Positions 38,047 to 45,599 of a stretch of DNA of 64,000 bases are shown piece by piece. The stretch's first letter is position 1. Each line of letters opens with the position of its first letter. This DNA is from Pseudomonadota bacterium (GTDB lineage Bacteria; Pseudomonadota; Gammaproteobacteria; Burkholderiales; Casimicrobiaceae), in assembly GCA_009786025.1 (NCBI GenBank), contig WQUA01000005.1:1-64000 (forward strand). The letters are read 5' to 3'. Both the position numbers and the translations under genes were made by a program. The notes beneath the pieces are model-generated. The model saw nothing but the letters and a program-made list of their open reading frames with translations, was not told the origin of the DNA and made no database searches.

Positions 38047-38766
38047 ATGTCTATCCTCGCTCTGGAAACTTCCACACAATGGTTGTCGGTCACTGTTGGC
38101 GATGCGGCGGGCTGGGTGACGCGCGATGTCGAAGTCGGCCCCGGACATTCCGGGCAGATTCTGCCGCTGGTTCAGGAGACGCTGGCAGAGGCGGGAGTGT
38201 CGTTGAAACTACTCGATGCTATCGCTTTCGGCGCCGGGCCGGGATCATTCACCGGCGTGCGTATCGCTTGTAGTGTCGCGCAGGGATTGGCGTTGGGTGC
38301 AGGCGTACCACTAGTGCCGGTGTGCAGCTTGCTGGCGATTGCCGAAGCGGCGCGAATGAAGTTCAGCATCGAGCGCGTTTGTACCGTGACCGATGCGCGG
38401 ATGCGGGAAGTGTATGCAGCGGCCTGGCAGTATCAGGCGGGCGCTTGGCAGGAAGTGATGACGCCGATGGTGGCGCGCCCGGAAGAAGCGATAGCGTACT
38501 TTCGGAAGACCATCGAAACGGAAGAGAACAAAGAAGCGTGGAGTATCGCCGGCGATGGGCTTGTTGTTTATCCTGAACTGGGTTCCATTTTGCCCTGGCA
38601 AATCGCAGCGGCAGAGACACGCCCCACGGCGCAGGCTGTGGGCGCGCTGGCGTTGGCGGCATGGGCGCGTGGCGAAGCCGCCGCTGCAGCCGAAGCGGTG
38701 CCGCTGTATGTGCGTCAGCGGGTCGCGTTGACCAGCGCCGAGCGGGCGGCAGGAGAAGTGTTGTGA
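38047..38766 (+). CDS. tsaB: tRNA t6A biosynthesis protein TsaB
   Basis: The non-catalytic partner of TsaD in the complex that adds threonylcarbamoyl to A37 of ANN-decoding tRNAs. The 239-residue ASKHA-fold protein starts LALETSTQWLSVTVG and has GPGHSGQILPLVQETL and AFGAGPGSFTGVRIA. Next to rimI, as in most proteobacteria. Its stop overlaps the rimI GTG start. Confidence 0.95.
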   Translation: MSILALETSTQWLSVTVGDAAGWVTRDVEVGPGHSGQILPLVQETLAEAGVSLKLLDAIAFGAGPGSFTGVRIACSVAQGLALGAGVPLVPVCSLLAIAEAARMKFSIERVCTVTDARMREVYAAAWQYQAGAWQEVMTPMVARPEEAIAYFRKTIETEENKEAWSIAGDGLVVYPELGSILPWQIAAAETRPTAQAVGALALAAWARGEAAAAAEAVPLYVRQRVALTSAERAAGEVL

Positions 38767-39266
38767 AAGTATCAGAACACGGCACGATCGCCTGTCCGTC
38801 GGGATTTGTTTCGCGGCTGATGCTGAGAAGCGATGTACCGAAAGTTCTGGAGATCGAGCGCGAAGCGCATTTCACGCCTTGGGGAGAGAAGGCGTTTCTC
38901 GACGCGATAGAGACGGGCGATGTGCTGCCCATCGTCTTGGTGGATAAGGAAGTGGCCGGATACGGCGTACTCAAAGTCCTTTGGCGTGAAGCCGAACTGC
39001 TCAATCTGGCCATAGCGAAACCCTGGCGACGGCGAGGATTAGGGCATTTTCTGGTCGCTACGTTATTGCAGTCGGCGTTGCGTTACGGCGCGCCGCAAGT
39101 GTTTCTGGAAGTGCGCGAGTCAAACACGGGAGCGCAGGCATTGTATCGGCAAATGGGGTTTGAAGTCGTCGGGTCACGCAAAGCGTATTACGCTTGCCCC
39201 GAAGGAAAGCGTGAAGACGCCTGGGTGATGCGCTGGCAGGAAAAGAGGGGGCGAAATGCAGCGTGA
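38763..39266 (+). CDS. rimI: Ribosomal protein S18 alanine N-acetyltransferase RimI
   Basis: A GNAT-fold acetyltransferase that acetylates the N-terminal alanine of S18. The 167 residues have the acetyl-CoA loop AKPWRRRGLGHFLVATLL and EVRESNTGAQALYRQMGFEVVGSRKAYY. The start is GTG 38763, overlapping the tsaB TGA, with GGAG upstream; ATG 38819 is an alternative. It overlaps udg by 11 bases, so tsaB-rimI-udg form an operon. Confidence 0.93.
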   Translation: MKVSEHGTIACPSGFVSRLMLRSDVPKVLEIEREAHFTPWGEKAFLDAIETGDVLPIVLVDKEVAGYGVLKVLWREAELLNLAIAKPWRRRGLGHFLVATLLQSALRYGAPQVFLEVRESNTGAQALYRQMGFEVVGSRKAYYACPEGKREDAWVMRWQEKRGRNAA

Positions 39267-40164
39267 CGAAATGCTGAACGCGCTGGGGCTGACCTTGTGG
39301 CGATTGCGCGGAACGGTAACGCCGATAGCTGGCGCTGATACTCCCACGCCACTGCAAGAACATCAACGGGCAGCAGAGGTTGTTGAGCCCGGCGCATCTT
39401 CGTCTCGAGTACACACGCGTTTCACCCCCTCCCTTCACGGGAGGGGGCGCCCCGAAGAGGTGGGAGAGGGGGAAAATAAAACCCCTCCCCTTCAAGAGGT
39501 GGGATTGGGCGGGGATGGGGTTTCATTTTCTCCTCCTCTTTCCGCTCCTTTTCCACGAGGAGAGAAAGAGGCTTCACCAGGCACGCGTGCGCAACGAATC
39601 GCGCAGTTATTGTGGGACGATTTTGCCGCCGATGTTGCTGCCTGCACCTCTTGCGATTTGTGCAAAACACGAACCAAGGCAGTACCCGGCGTTGGCGATG
39701 TTCGCGCGCGTTGGCTGTTCGTTGGCGAAGGGCCGGGCGCTGAGGAAGACAAAAAAGGCGAACCGTTTGTCGGTCAGGCGGGCCGCTTGCTCGATCAAAT
39801 GTTGGCGGCGCTCGGAATGAAACGCGGCAACGATGTTTACATCGCCAACGTGCTCAAATGCCGGCCACCGAACAACCGCGCACCGACGCCGCAGGAAGCC
39901 GATGCCTGTCGCCCTTATCTCGAACGGCAGATTGCGTTGATCCAGCCGGAAATCATCGTGGCGCTGGGCAAGAGCGCGGCGATGTTGTTGCTGAATACCG
40001 ATGCCAGCATCGCCAGTTTACGCGGGCGTGTACATCGTTATCGGGAAGTGCTGCTGGTGGTGACCTACCATCCGGCGTATCTGTTACGTAACCCGGCGGA
40101 TAAAGCAAAGTCGTGGGAAGATTTGGTGTTTACGAAAAAGATTTTAGCTGCAAAGAGCGCGTAG
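39256..40164 (+). CDS. udg: Type 4 uracil-DNA glycosylase (Fe-S)
   Basis: Removes uracil from DNA. The 302-residue protein has the UDGa/UDGb-like core at 110-300: cluster cysteines CTSCDLC (C130, C133, C136 region), C202 and C218; motif A GEGPGAEED (157-165); and motif B TYHPAYLLRNP. Between the N-terminal helix (1-45) and the core lies a non-conserved insert (about 53-108) encoded by dispersed repeats, containing TPPLQEVGLGGDGVSFS and FPRGEKE. The reaction should be unaffected because the insert precedes the catalytic domain. Confidence 0.92.
   Translation: MQRDEMLNALGLTLWRLRGTVTPIAGADTPTPLQEHQRAAEVVEPGASSSRVHTRFTPSLHGRGRPEEVGEGENKTPPLQEVGLGGDGVSFSPPLSAPFPRGEKEASPGTRAQRIAQLLWDDFAADVAACTSCDLCKTRTKAVPGVGDVRARWLFVGEGPGAEEDKKGEPFVGQAGRLLDQMLAALGMKRGNDVYIANVLKCRPPNNRAPTPQEADACRPYLERQIALIQPEIIVALGKSAAMLLLNTDASIASLRGRVHRYREVLLVVTYHPAYLLRNPADKAKSWEDLVFTKKILAAKSA
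39412..39579 (+). repeat. Dispersed hairpin repeats translated inside udg
   Basis: Contains CCCCTCCCTTCACGGGAGG (39424-39442), then CCCTCCCCTTCAAGAGGTGGG (39482-39503) with a following GGCGGGGATGGGGTTTC, and a TTTTCCACGAGGAGA hairpin. About 168 bases, a multiple of three. Confidence 0.8.
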
Positions 40165-40338
40165 AGCGTAAAAAAAGCGGGGGCAAACCCGCCCTTGTAT
40201 CTCACGCGAAGGCGCGAAGCCGCAACGAAGACAGAAACGTCCTCTTCTTCAAGGAAAGGCCCTCTCCAGCTTGAGAGAGGGGGCAGAAGGGATGGGGTTC
40301 TTCTTGCCGTGATTCCACTTCGTTTCGCCCAGGCAGGA
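40140..40338. repeat. Cluster of dispersed repeats after udg
   Basis: 'agctgcaaagagcgcgtaga' (40147-40170), 'cacgcgaaggcgcgaagccg' (40203-40222), a CCTCTCCAGCTTGAGAGAGG hairpin (40262-40281) and 'gattccacttcgtttcgccc' (40311-40331). The last belongs to the family that separates the immunity-like genes. Confidence 0.72.
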
Positions 40339-40773
40339 TCAACAGCCAGTGGCCGCAAAATCTAGCCTTTCAAAATTCACCGCCGACATATCCTTTATGA
40401 TGCAGTGCAATACAAAGTCTCCTTCCAAAGAAAGCAACATCGAATATTTTGATTGACGAAGCCCAAATGCCAAAGAAAATCCATCTCTGACACTTCTCAT
40501 GAGTCCAATGAAATCACGGGGTGGCATGTAAACACCATTCTCGGCGAGAAGGAAATCCTCCAATTTAACCGCAGAGATGGAGAATACGTAATTAACGTCG
40601 TCACGTATTTCTTTTAGAGTTGTCTGAAGACATTCGGTTTCCACGGAAACTCCATAATGCTCACCTTCACCATTTACAAAATTTAATAAAATCTTGCCGG
40701 AATGGTATTGAAAACGCTTCAATCTCGACTCTGCCGACATTGATATCATGTGTGTTTTTTCATCAACATCCAT
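40339..40773 (-). CDS. Hypothetical protein, immunity-like island
   Basis: A 144-residue acidic cytosolic protein with no signal or membrane segment and no motif I recognise (LLNFVNGEGEHYGVSVETEC, VKLEDFLLAENG). It is the last gene of a row of short leftward genes (40.3-45.6 kb). Length, context and divergence suggest an immunity protein to a polymorphic toxin, but no toxin is present here. Confidence 0.6.
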   Translation of the reverse strand: MDVDEKTHMISMSAESRLKRFQYHSGKILLNFVNGEGEHYGVSVETECLQTTLKEIRDDVNYVFSISAVKLEDFLLAENGVYMPPRDFIGLMRSVRDGFSLAFGLRQSKYSMLLSLEGDFVLHCIIKDMSAVNFERLDFAATGC

Positions 40774-40831
40774 TCATTGGTTTCCTCTTAATGCAGCGGG
40801 TTGGGAAAAAGCGTAGCGCAATTTCAGCGGG

Positions 40832-41662
40832 CTACCAATCGCGCCATTCGTCAATAGCGCTGATCAAATCCGGTTGGCGGGTTACGATCACAATGAGTTC
40901 CAGAGCCTCAAAAATATCCTCTGCGTGAGTGGTCTGGATGAAAGGGTTTACCGCGTCCAGTCGATTAAACGCTTCGACACAAGAGCGAAGATGGCGCCGA
41001 ACGACGGCCTTGGACAGCTTGGGAGCTGAGTGTAGCGTGTGGACAAGCTCTGTAATCAATCGCTGAGATTCATCGCGGCCGGTTATTTCCCGCTCTGAGT
41101 CCCATTTATCAAACCATCGTCGCTTCAAAAGGCTGTCGAGCGTTGTTGTTCGCAGTATTTCCGCTCGCTTTTCAGCAAAGATCCGACCTCTTTCGATTGT
41201 TTTCTGACGCTCTGCGGCCTCTTCAAGCAGGAGGCTCTCGCGATCGTGATCCCACCTCCACTGTTTGAGGGGTTGAACGCAGAGGCTCTCCCAATCGCCA
41301 TAAGCGGCTGAATCAAAGGCTTCATCTTCTTCTGTGACTTGAAGATTCCCTGCGAACAGGAAATTAACGGGGGGCGGCTCACAGATCCAACTGGCCTCGG
41401 GTTTATTCTTCCAGGAATGATGGTTCAAGACCAACACCTTCCGAATTTCCTCATCAGCCGGGCGTTTTGCTTCAGCGCCCACCCACGGAGATGAGATGAC
41501 GAGAACCATGGCAGAGATGACTTTTTTTGACGCAGTGGATTCTGTCGGATCCACTGCTGTCCTTCGTCTTGCAACCCTGGCTATGCTGAATTTTCCGTCC
41601 TGCAAAGGCACAAAGAACAGGCTTCCTGGAGTGGGCAGGTCTTCTTCAGAGTATGGATTCAT
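40832..41662 (-). CDS. Imm26-like protein with helical C-terminal part
   Basis: A 276-residue protein. The start PTPGSLFFVPLQDGKFSIARV resembles the Imm26 immunity family ('GDIFAIPLxDGKYGxGRV'), a beta-rich domain here covering about 1-115. The rest is a helical, charged region (EEAAERQKTIERGRIFAEKRAEILR, then a repeat-like helical C-terminus) without a named family. Placement among other immunity-like genes supports the reading. The Imm26 call is by eye. Confidence 0.6.
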   Translation of the reverse strand: MNPYSEEDLPTPGSLFFVPLQDGKFSIARVARRRTAVDPTESTASKKVISAMVLVISSPWVGAEAKRPADEEIRKVLVLNHHSWKNKPEASWICEPPPVNFLFAGNLQVTEEDEAFDSAAYGDWESLCVQPLKQWRWDHDRESLLLEEAAERQKTIERGRIFAEKRAEILRTTTLDSLLKRRWFDKWDSEREITGRDESQRLITELVHTLHSAPKLSKAVVRRHLRSCVEAFNRLDAVNPFIQTTHAEDIFEALELIVIVTRQPDLISAIDEWRDW

Positions 41663-41741
41663 AGAACTAATGACTTTGCTGGTCTGACGCTAAAATTAAT
41701 CGGTGGCGTTGAGGATGCCCAATTCGCCATCTCCTGTTTTG

Positions 41742-42191
41742 TCAGCAAGCGGCCCCAACGCGGCGCTGTCGTTGCCTGGTGGAAGACAGTATTTTGATTG
41801 CTTTGATTGTATCTTGGAAAGTTTCATCATCAATAATGAAGCCAAAAGGAAATCGACCATATTCTTCAGCTTCTTTTTGTGTTCTTTGGCTAAAAATTTC
41901 TTTCTGCTTTTCAATTTTATCGAGGTGTTTTTTTCTAAATTCAAAATAGCAGGTCAGTTGCCCTGGGCCTAAAAACAGATGTATTTGTATAAATTTCTTA
42001 TATATATAATAGCCATGAAAGTATTTCCCTCTACGCGACCCGTCATCCCATCTTTCCAAATCAGGGGCGAACGATGAAATAATAGTTTCAGATAAAATTT
42101 TATAATGCTTAAAAAATTTCTCGCCAAGCAAATCCGTAAGCTCCTGATCGCCAGGAATAGTAATGTGGGGACTCATTACTTCAGTTTTCAT
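41742..42191 (-). CDS. Hypothetical protein, AT-rich
   Basis: A 149-residue basic protein starting at ATG 42191 (CAAGAGA upstream is the ribosome site). The open frame extends to 42275 but that part is encoded by a dispersed repeat. Markedly AT-rich (many K, I, F codons), unlike the core genes, consistent with transfer. It has no recognised domain. Contains GKYFHGYYIYKKFIQIHLFL and a basic middle. Possibly an immunity protein. Confidence 0.55.
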   Translation of the reverse strand: MKTEVMSPHITIPGDQELTDLLGEKFFKHYKILSETIISSFAPDLERWDDGSRRGKYFHGYYIYKKFIQIHLFLGPGQLTCYFEFRKKHLDKIEKQKEIFSQRTQKEAEEYGRFPFGFIIDDETFQDTIKAIKILSSTRQRQRRVGAAC

Positions 42192-42204
42192 TGATTTTTG
42201 ATCT

Positions 42205-42300
42205 CTTGAGTGCGGCAGGGATGGGGTATAACGCAATCTCAGTTTTGAGTGGTGAATATCTGGATTCCACTTCATTCCGTTCTAACCCGAATAAATGTTA
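42205..42300. repeat. Immunity-island spacer repeat, copy 1
   Basis: 'gcagggatggggtataacgc', 'aatctcagttttgagtggtg', 'ctggattccacttcattccg': degenerate member of the spacer family. Confidence 0.6.
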
Positions 42301-42312
42301 GATCCCATGTGC

Positions 42313-42546
42313 TCACACTTCTACAACGATAATGTCTGGCCATTCCTCAGGCCATGGCCTATCCTCATCTTGTGCGTGGGCATGACCGAATTTGCTTCCC
42401 ATCGTATCCATTTCATCCGCCTGCTTCATCAAGAACGAGGCAACGCGCCGAAGCGTCTGAGCGTCTGTTGCGAACGAAACCTCGACCAGTTCGACCAACC
42501 CATGTTCGTTCAAAGGGGCGCCTGCGGGGTAGCCATATACTTTCAT
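42313..42546 (-). CDS. Imm32-like immunity protein
   Basis: A 77-residue protein, MKVYGYPAGAPLNEHGLVEL, then VSFATDAQTLRRVASFLMKQADEM, ending PDIIVVEV. This matches what I know of Imm32 proteins (short; start 'M.VYGY'; a helix with xLxxLAxFLxxxAxxM; end 'PDIIV'). Imm32 proteins occur next to contact-dependent or polymorphic toxins, but no partner is here. Confidence 0.65.
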   Translation of the reverse strand: MKVYGYPAGAPLNEHGLVELVEVSFATDAQTLRRVASFLMKQADEMDTMGSKFGHAHAQDEDRPWPEEWPDIIVVEV

Positions 42547-42549
42547 AAG

Positions 42550-42684
42550 ACCTCATGCTTGAATTAACTGGTACGCTTTAGCGCGGTAAGCCGGGATGAA
42601 GCATAGCGCAATCCCGGTGTTTGGATTCCTGATGATGCTCGAAGCTGGGGTTCCACTTCGTTCCGTTCCGGCCTATGCGGGCTA
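42550..42684. repeat. Immunity-island spacer repeat, copy 2
   Basis: Most complete copy: 'gcttgaattaactggtacgc', 'gccgggatgaagcatagcgc', 'aatcccggtgtttggattcc', 'ggttccacttcgttccgttc', 'tatgcgggc'. Compare 43180-43285, 44450-44545 and 45065-45110. Confidence 0.72.
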
Positions 42685-43035
42685 TTAACACCCACTTTCA
42701 AATCCACACAAACCCATCGGTGATTTTTCACCGTTCTGAACGAAGTACCAACGCCCCAATTTTTCATCAGCGAAGCGCAAGAAAATTTCAGCTTCGGGGA
42801 GGGTGACGTTAATCTCCAAAGAAGCGCCGGTGTCGTTGGTGACACAGGAAAATTCTTTGAGTTTGTTCTCTTGCAGAAAAATACCTAATGGATGCTCAAA
42901 AAGTTCTGCGTTTTCCGGAACGCCCATAATAATGCAATCATGAGAGGCCGTGCCGGTCGGAATTTCGCCGTCTCCGGCGAGCAGTAAAAACGCAAGAAGC
43001 TCTTGTTTTTCGGTGAGTAGTGCAATGCTGGCCAT
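42685..43035 (-). CDS. Hypothetical protein, immunity-like island
   Basis: A 116-residue protein with no recognised domain, starting MASIALLTEKQELLAFLLLA. I chose ATG 43035 with GGGAG about 12 bases upstream. The longer open frame (to 43260) covers a repeat and a low-quality extension. Ends in FESGC. Confidence 0.5.
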   Translation of the reverse strand: MASIALLTEKQELLAFLLLAGDGEIPTGTASHDCIIMGVPENAELFEHPLGIFLQENKLKEFSCVTNDTGASLEINVTLPEAEIFLRFADEKLGRWYFVQNGEKSPMGLCGFESGC

Positions 43036-43174
43036 TTCTGAGTGATCTCCCGATGGGTAACTGAACGCGCCCGGCCTCCAAGGCCAGCCGCCAGCCAAAG
43101 GCTGTGTGCTTGACGCGGGGGCAGGCGTAAGTCGTTTTAAATGCACAACGTGGCACAGGCGCGAATACTTCCAA

Positions 43175-43290
43175 AGCGCGGCAGGCCGGGGTGAAGTATA
43201 GCGCAATCCCTGTGCCTGGATTTCCGATGAAGTTGAAGTCGGGGTTCCGCTTCGCTTCATTCCAGCTTACGCGGGCTTCTTCCAATGCTC
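43175..43290. repeat. Immunity-island spacer repeat, copy 3
   Basis: 'ggccggggtgaagtatagcg', 'caatccctgtgcctggattt', 'gttgaagtcggggttccgct', 'tcgcttcattccagcttacg'. The last part overlaps the C-terminal codons of the upstream-lying gene. Confidence 0.68.
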
Positions 43291-43893
43291 TATTATTTGC
43301 GATGCTTCTTGGCAAAATTCATGTGGCAGCTTGTTTTCAAGCATCCATTTGTTGAAGTGTTCAGTATCATGCAGATGTAAATCCAGCGCCAGCAGCTCTC
43401 GCCAATACTCAGACTTTTTTCTTCCCCAGCCGTCACTGAAACGCCCCTGAGCCAAATCATCACGCCACGCGTCAGGGGTAAGAAACATGTCGAAAAATGG
43501 CAGGATGGTGCTTTCAATAAAGCGCAAAAGCTCTTCCGGCAGCCCTGCGGGTACAGGTTGGCTGATATTGATCTCCCACGTTCCGCGCCCTCCACCGGGA
43601 AAAGGCAAGCCTTTCATGTGCGCTCGGTTATGGCTGTTTTGTCTGATGCTGATGCTTTCAATGCCCGCAGCTTGCAACGCCTCGGGCGCAAGGGTGAAAT
43701 TACGGCTGAAATACAGTGAGAAATCAACCCAGGGCGAAAACTTTGCTACGCTGTCGAGAATGATTTCCTGATCGCCGTAATTATCTTTTTTAATAAAAGT
43801 CATCCGGGATTTATAAAATCGCCAGTCGGCGCCTAACCGTTGATGCAACCTTGCGCCTAACTCATCTCGATAAGCCTTTAATGGGGATGCCAT
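43267..43893 (-). CDS. Hypothetical protein, immunity-like island
   Basis: A 208-residue protein of unknown function. Mixed alpha/beta; PFPGGGRGTWEINISQPVP and LPEELLRFIESTILPFFDMFL are the clearest segments. No signal peptide. Same direction as its neighbours, with spacer repeat at its 3' end. Confidence 0.6.
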   Translation of the reverse strand: MASPLKAYRDELGARLHQRLGADWRFYKSRMTFIKKDNYGDQEIILDSVAKFSPWVDFSLYFSRNFTLAPEALQAAGIESISIRQNSHNRAHMKGLPFPGGGRGTWEINISQPVPAGLPEELLRFIESTILPFFDMFLTPDAWRDDLAQGRFSDGWGRKKSEYWRELLALDLHLHDTEHFNKWMLENKLPHEFCQEASQIIEHWKKPA

Positions 43894-43972
43894 GAAACGC
43901 TCCGTAATTTGGTCGGGGGCAGCCTAACACATAAGTTAACCGGAGGAGAAGCTGTCCGGGGTGGGCGCAATG

Positions 43973-44437
43973 TCAGGCTCGGCGGCATAAATAAGCAAGC
44001 CCTTGAGGAGAGAACTGCACCGCTTGCGCTTGCTCCAAACTCCATAAAAGAGGTCCTTCATCGTCAAATAGAAAGTTACGCCAGCATTCGCAGAATACAG
44101 CCCAGGATGTTTCCACGGAGGACGAGGCCGACCATGTGAAGATGATGGGGGTCGCGTCCGGCCACGGTAAGGCCGCACGAAGCCAACTGACGAAAGCGGT
44201 GCTGGAGTCGTCGTGCCAGTCATCATCCCACCGCGCGAAGATGCCCGAATCGGTTGGCCAAAAATCTCCGGACAACTGCATGGGATGAAAAATATCGGAA
44301 CTGATGAACTCACGCCAGAGTTCGTTGGCAGACGCTTCCGTTAATGGATGTATCTGCGACAAACAGGCTGCCGACACCGGGCAATCCGGTACGTAGAAAT
44401 TCCAGTCGTTCTCTTGGTTAGGGCTACGATATTTCAT
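43973..44437 (-). CDS. DUF2947-like protein
   Basis: A 154-residue protein starting at ATG 44437 (MKYRSPNQENDWNFYVPDCP). VETSWAVFCECWRNFLFDDEGPLL and the ending AVQFSPQGLAYLCRRA match the DUF2947 pattern ('..ETTWxVFxxxWxNFLFxDDGPLL...VVQFxxxG...R'). The family has no known function. The open frame continues to 44566 through a repeat, which is unlikely to be translated. Confidence 0.6.
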   Translation of the reverse strand: MKYRSPNQENDWNFYVPDCPVSAACLSQIHPLTEASANELWREFISSDIFHPMQLSGDFWPTDSGIFARWDDDWHDDSSTAFVSWLRAALPWPDATPIIFTWSASSSVETSWAVFCECWRNFLFDDEGPLLWSLEQAQAVQFSPQGLAYLCRRA

Positions 44438-44449
44438 CGAAATGTGTCT

Positions 44450-44545
44450 GCTTAGCGCTCGATCACCCGGCGCACTTTGGATTCTCGATGAGGTTGAAGC
44501 CGGAATTTCACTTTGTTTCATCTCAATCGCACAGGCTGAGGCAGT
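44450..44545. repeat. Immunity-island spacer repeat, copy 4
   Basis: 'gcgcactttggattctcgat', 'gaggttgaagccggaatttc', 'actttgtttcatctc': a degenerate copy of the spacer family. Confidence 0.6.
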
Positions 44546-44547
44546 TC

Positions 44548-44811
44548 CTATTTGAAGCATTTGCAAAGGCTATAAAAATGCAAGAGCGTCTCTAAAATAA
44601 ACGGAGAGGTGGCACATAAAATCGCGATTAAAAACCCCTTCATAAAAGCGCTTGAATTCCTAGAAAAATGGTAAACAAGAAAAGACAGTGATACGTATAA
44701 AGAGGTTACTAAAACGGAAATAAAGAAAAGTCCCCCATCAAGCAACAATAAACCCAAACACAAGAATAAAGTTACGAATGCAAAAAAAGTTGTCAAAAAT
44801 TTTTTATCCAT
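44548..44811 (-). CDS. Small integral membrane protein
   Basis: An 87-residue protein with three hydrophobic segments (about 5-25, 28-50 and 58-76), no signal cleavage site and an AT-rich sequence. Function unknown. Its start overlaps the end of the helix-hairpin-helix gene by 8 bases, so they are probably co-translated. Confidence 0.6.
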   Translation of the reverse strand: MDKKFLTTFFAFVTLFLCLGLLLLDGGLFFISVLVTSLYVSLSFLVYHFSRNSSAFMKGFLIAILCATSPFILETLLHFYSLCKCFK

Positions 44812-45043
44812 GGTGCGATTGTGCTAGCGCAATTGCAGCCTGGATGGCAGCGCGAGCTTGCGGGCTGTTCTTCCAACAAGTAGAGCCGACAAGAGTCGAG
44901 ACTTGAGAGACGACATCCAATACGTTGGCTTTGCTTAGTTGAGCCAACGATTCAACCCCCATTTGTTCAAGGCGAGCCACGACGGTGGGGCCAACGCCTT
45001 TCACACTCAGCAACGCCTTACGTTCTTCCTGTGAAAATGGCAT
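44804..45043 (-). CDS. Helix-hairpin-helix protein (Cdd1/pathogenicity-locus type)
   Basis: A 79-residue protein. LLSVKGVGPTVVARLEQMGVESLAQLS is a helix-hairpin-helix DNA-binding motif, followed by STCWKNSPQARAAIQAAIALAQ. Strings like this characterise the small 'pathogenicity locus'/Cdd1 family; function unknown. It is the upstream gene of the overlapping membrane-protein gene. Confidence 0.72.
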   Translation of the reverse strand: MPFSQEERKALLSVKGVGPTVVARLEQMGVESLAQLSKANVLDVVSQVSTLVGSTCWKNSPQARAAIQAAIALAQSHHG

Positions 45044-45064
45044 GAATCGTCTCCGTTTACACCT

Positions 45065-45115
45065 GATGCTTGAATTAACCGTTGCGCTTTATCGCGTCCG
45101 GAAGGAATGATTTAT
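45065..45115. repeat. Immunity-island spacer repeat, copy 5 (partial)
   Basis: 'gcttgaattaaccgttgcgc' then 'tttatcgcgtccgg'; near identical to 42557-42580. Confidence 0.6.
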
Positions 45116-45136
45116 CAGGGAGCGCGTCCATGATGG

Positions 45137-45559
45137 TCAATCCCACCACACGGAATAAGGCGTCATGCCCGCTTGAAGCTCAGGCGCTTCCGGCGGCTTG
45201 CCATACATCCACTCTGGAATAACCTCGTCCGGGAGAAGGGGAGAGACCCAACTTTCAATTTCTGCCGTGGTTGCCGATGAAAGAATGTAAACCGTGTCTG
45301 TAAACGGCCACTCATCCGGATCGTCTTGCGAATAAATTCGCACCAACATATCCTGCACGTTTGGACGGTTACGGATTTCCAGAAAAGTCTCATAGAAGCG
45401 GTTGATCGACGGTTGCTCTTCTCCGAGATTGCACCCGATGGAGCCCGGATCATCGTTACCCGTGAAGAAGTCTTCCAGAGACACGACAATCTCAGCGTCT
45501 TCACCATGAGCGGCGTGTTGTTCTGCGATCCGCGCGGTCAGTTTTTCAAGATGATTCAT
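45137..45559 (-). CDS. Hypothetical protein, immunity-like island
   Basis: A 140-residue acidic protein (EIVVSLEDFFTGNDDPGSIG, EIESWVSPLLPDEVIPEWMY) that ends PYSVWWD. Tryptophan- and acid-rich composition is common in nuclease immunity proteins, but I recognise no family. It is the most upstream gene of the leftward row. The downstream-lying lplT is 40 bases further up in the same direction. Confidence 0.58.
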   Translation of the reverse strand: MNHLEKLTARIAEQHAAHGEDAEIVVSLEDFFTGNDDPGSIGCNLGEEQPSINRFYETFLEIRNRPNVQDMLVRIYSQDDPDEWPFTDTVYILSSATTAEIESWVSPLLPDEVIPEWMYGKPPEAPELQAGMTPYSVWWD

Positions 45560-45599
45560 GTGTTTCCTAACTGGGCTAGAAGTGGCCCCTGGTTTCTGA

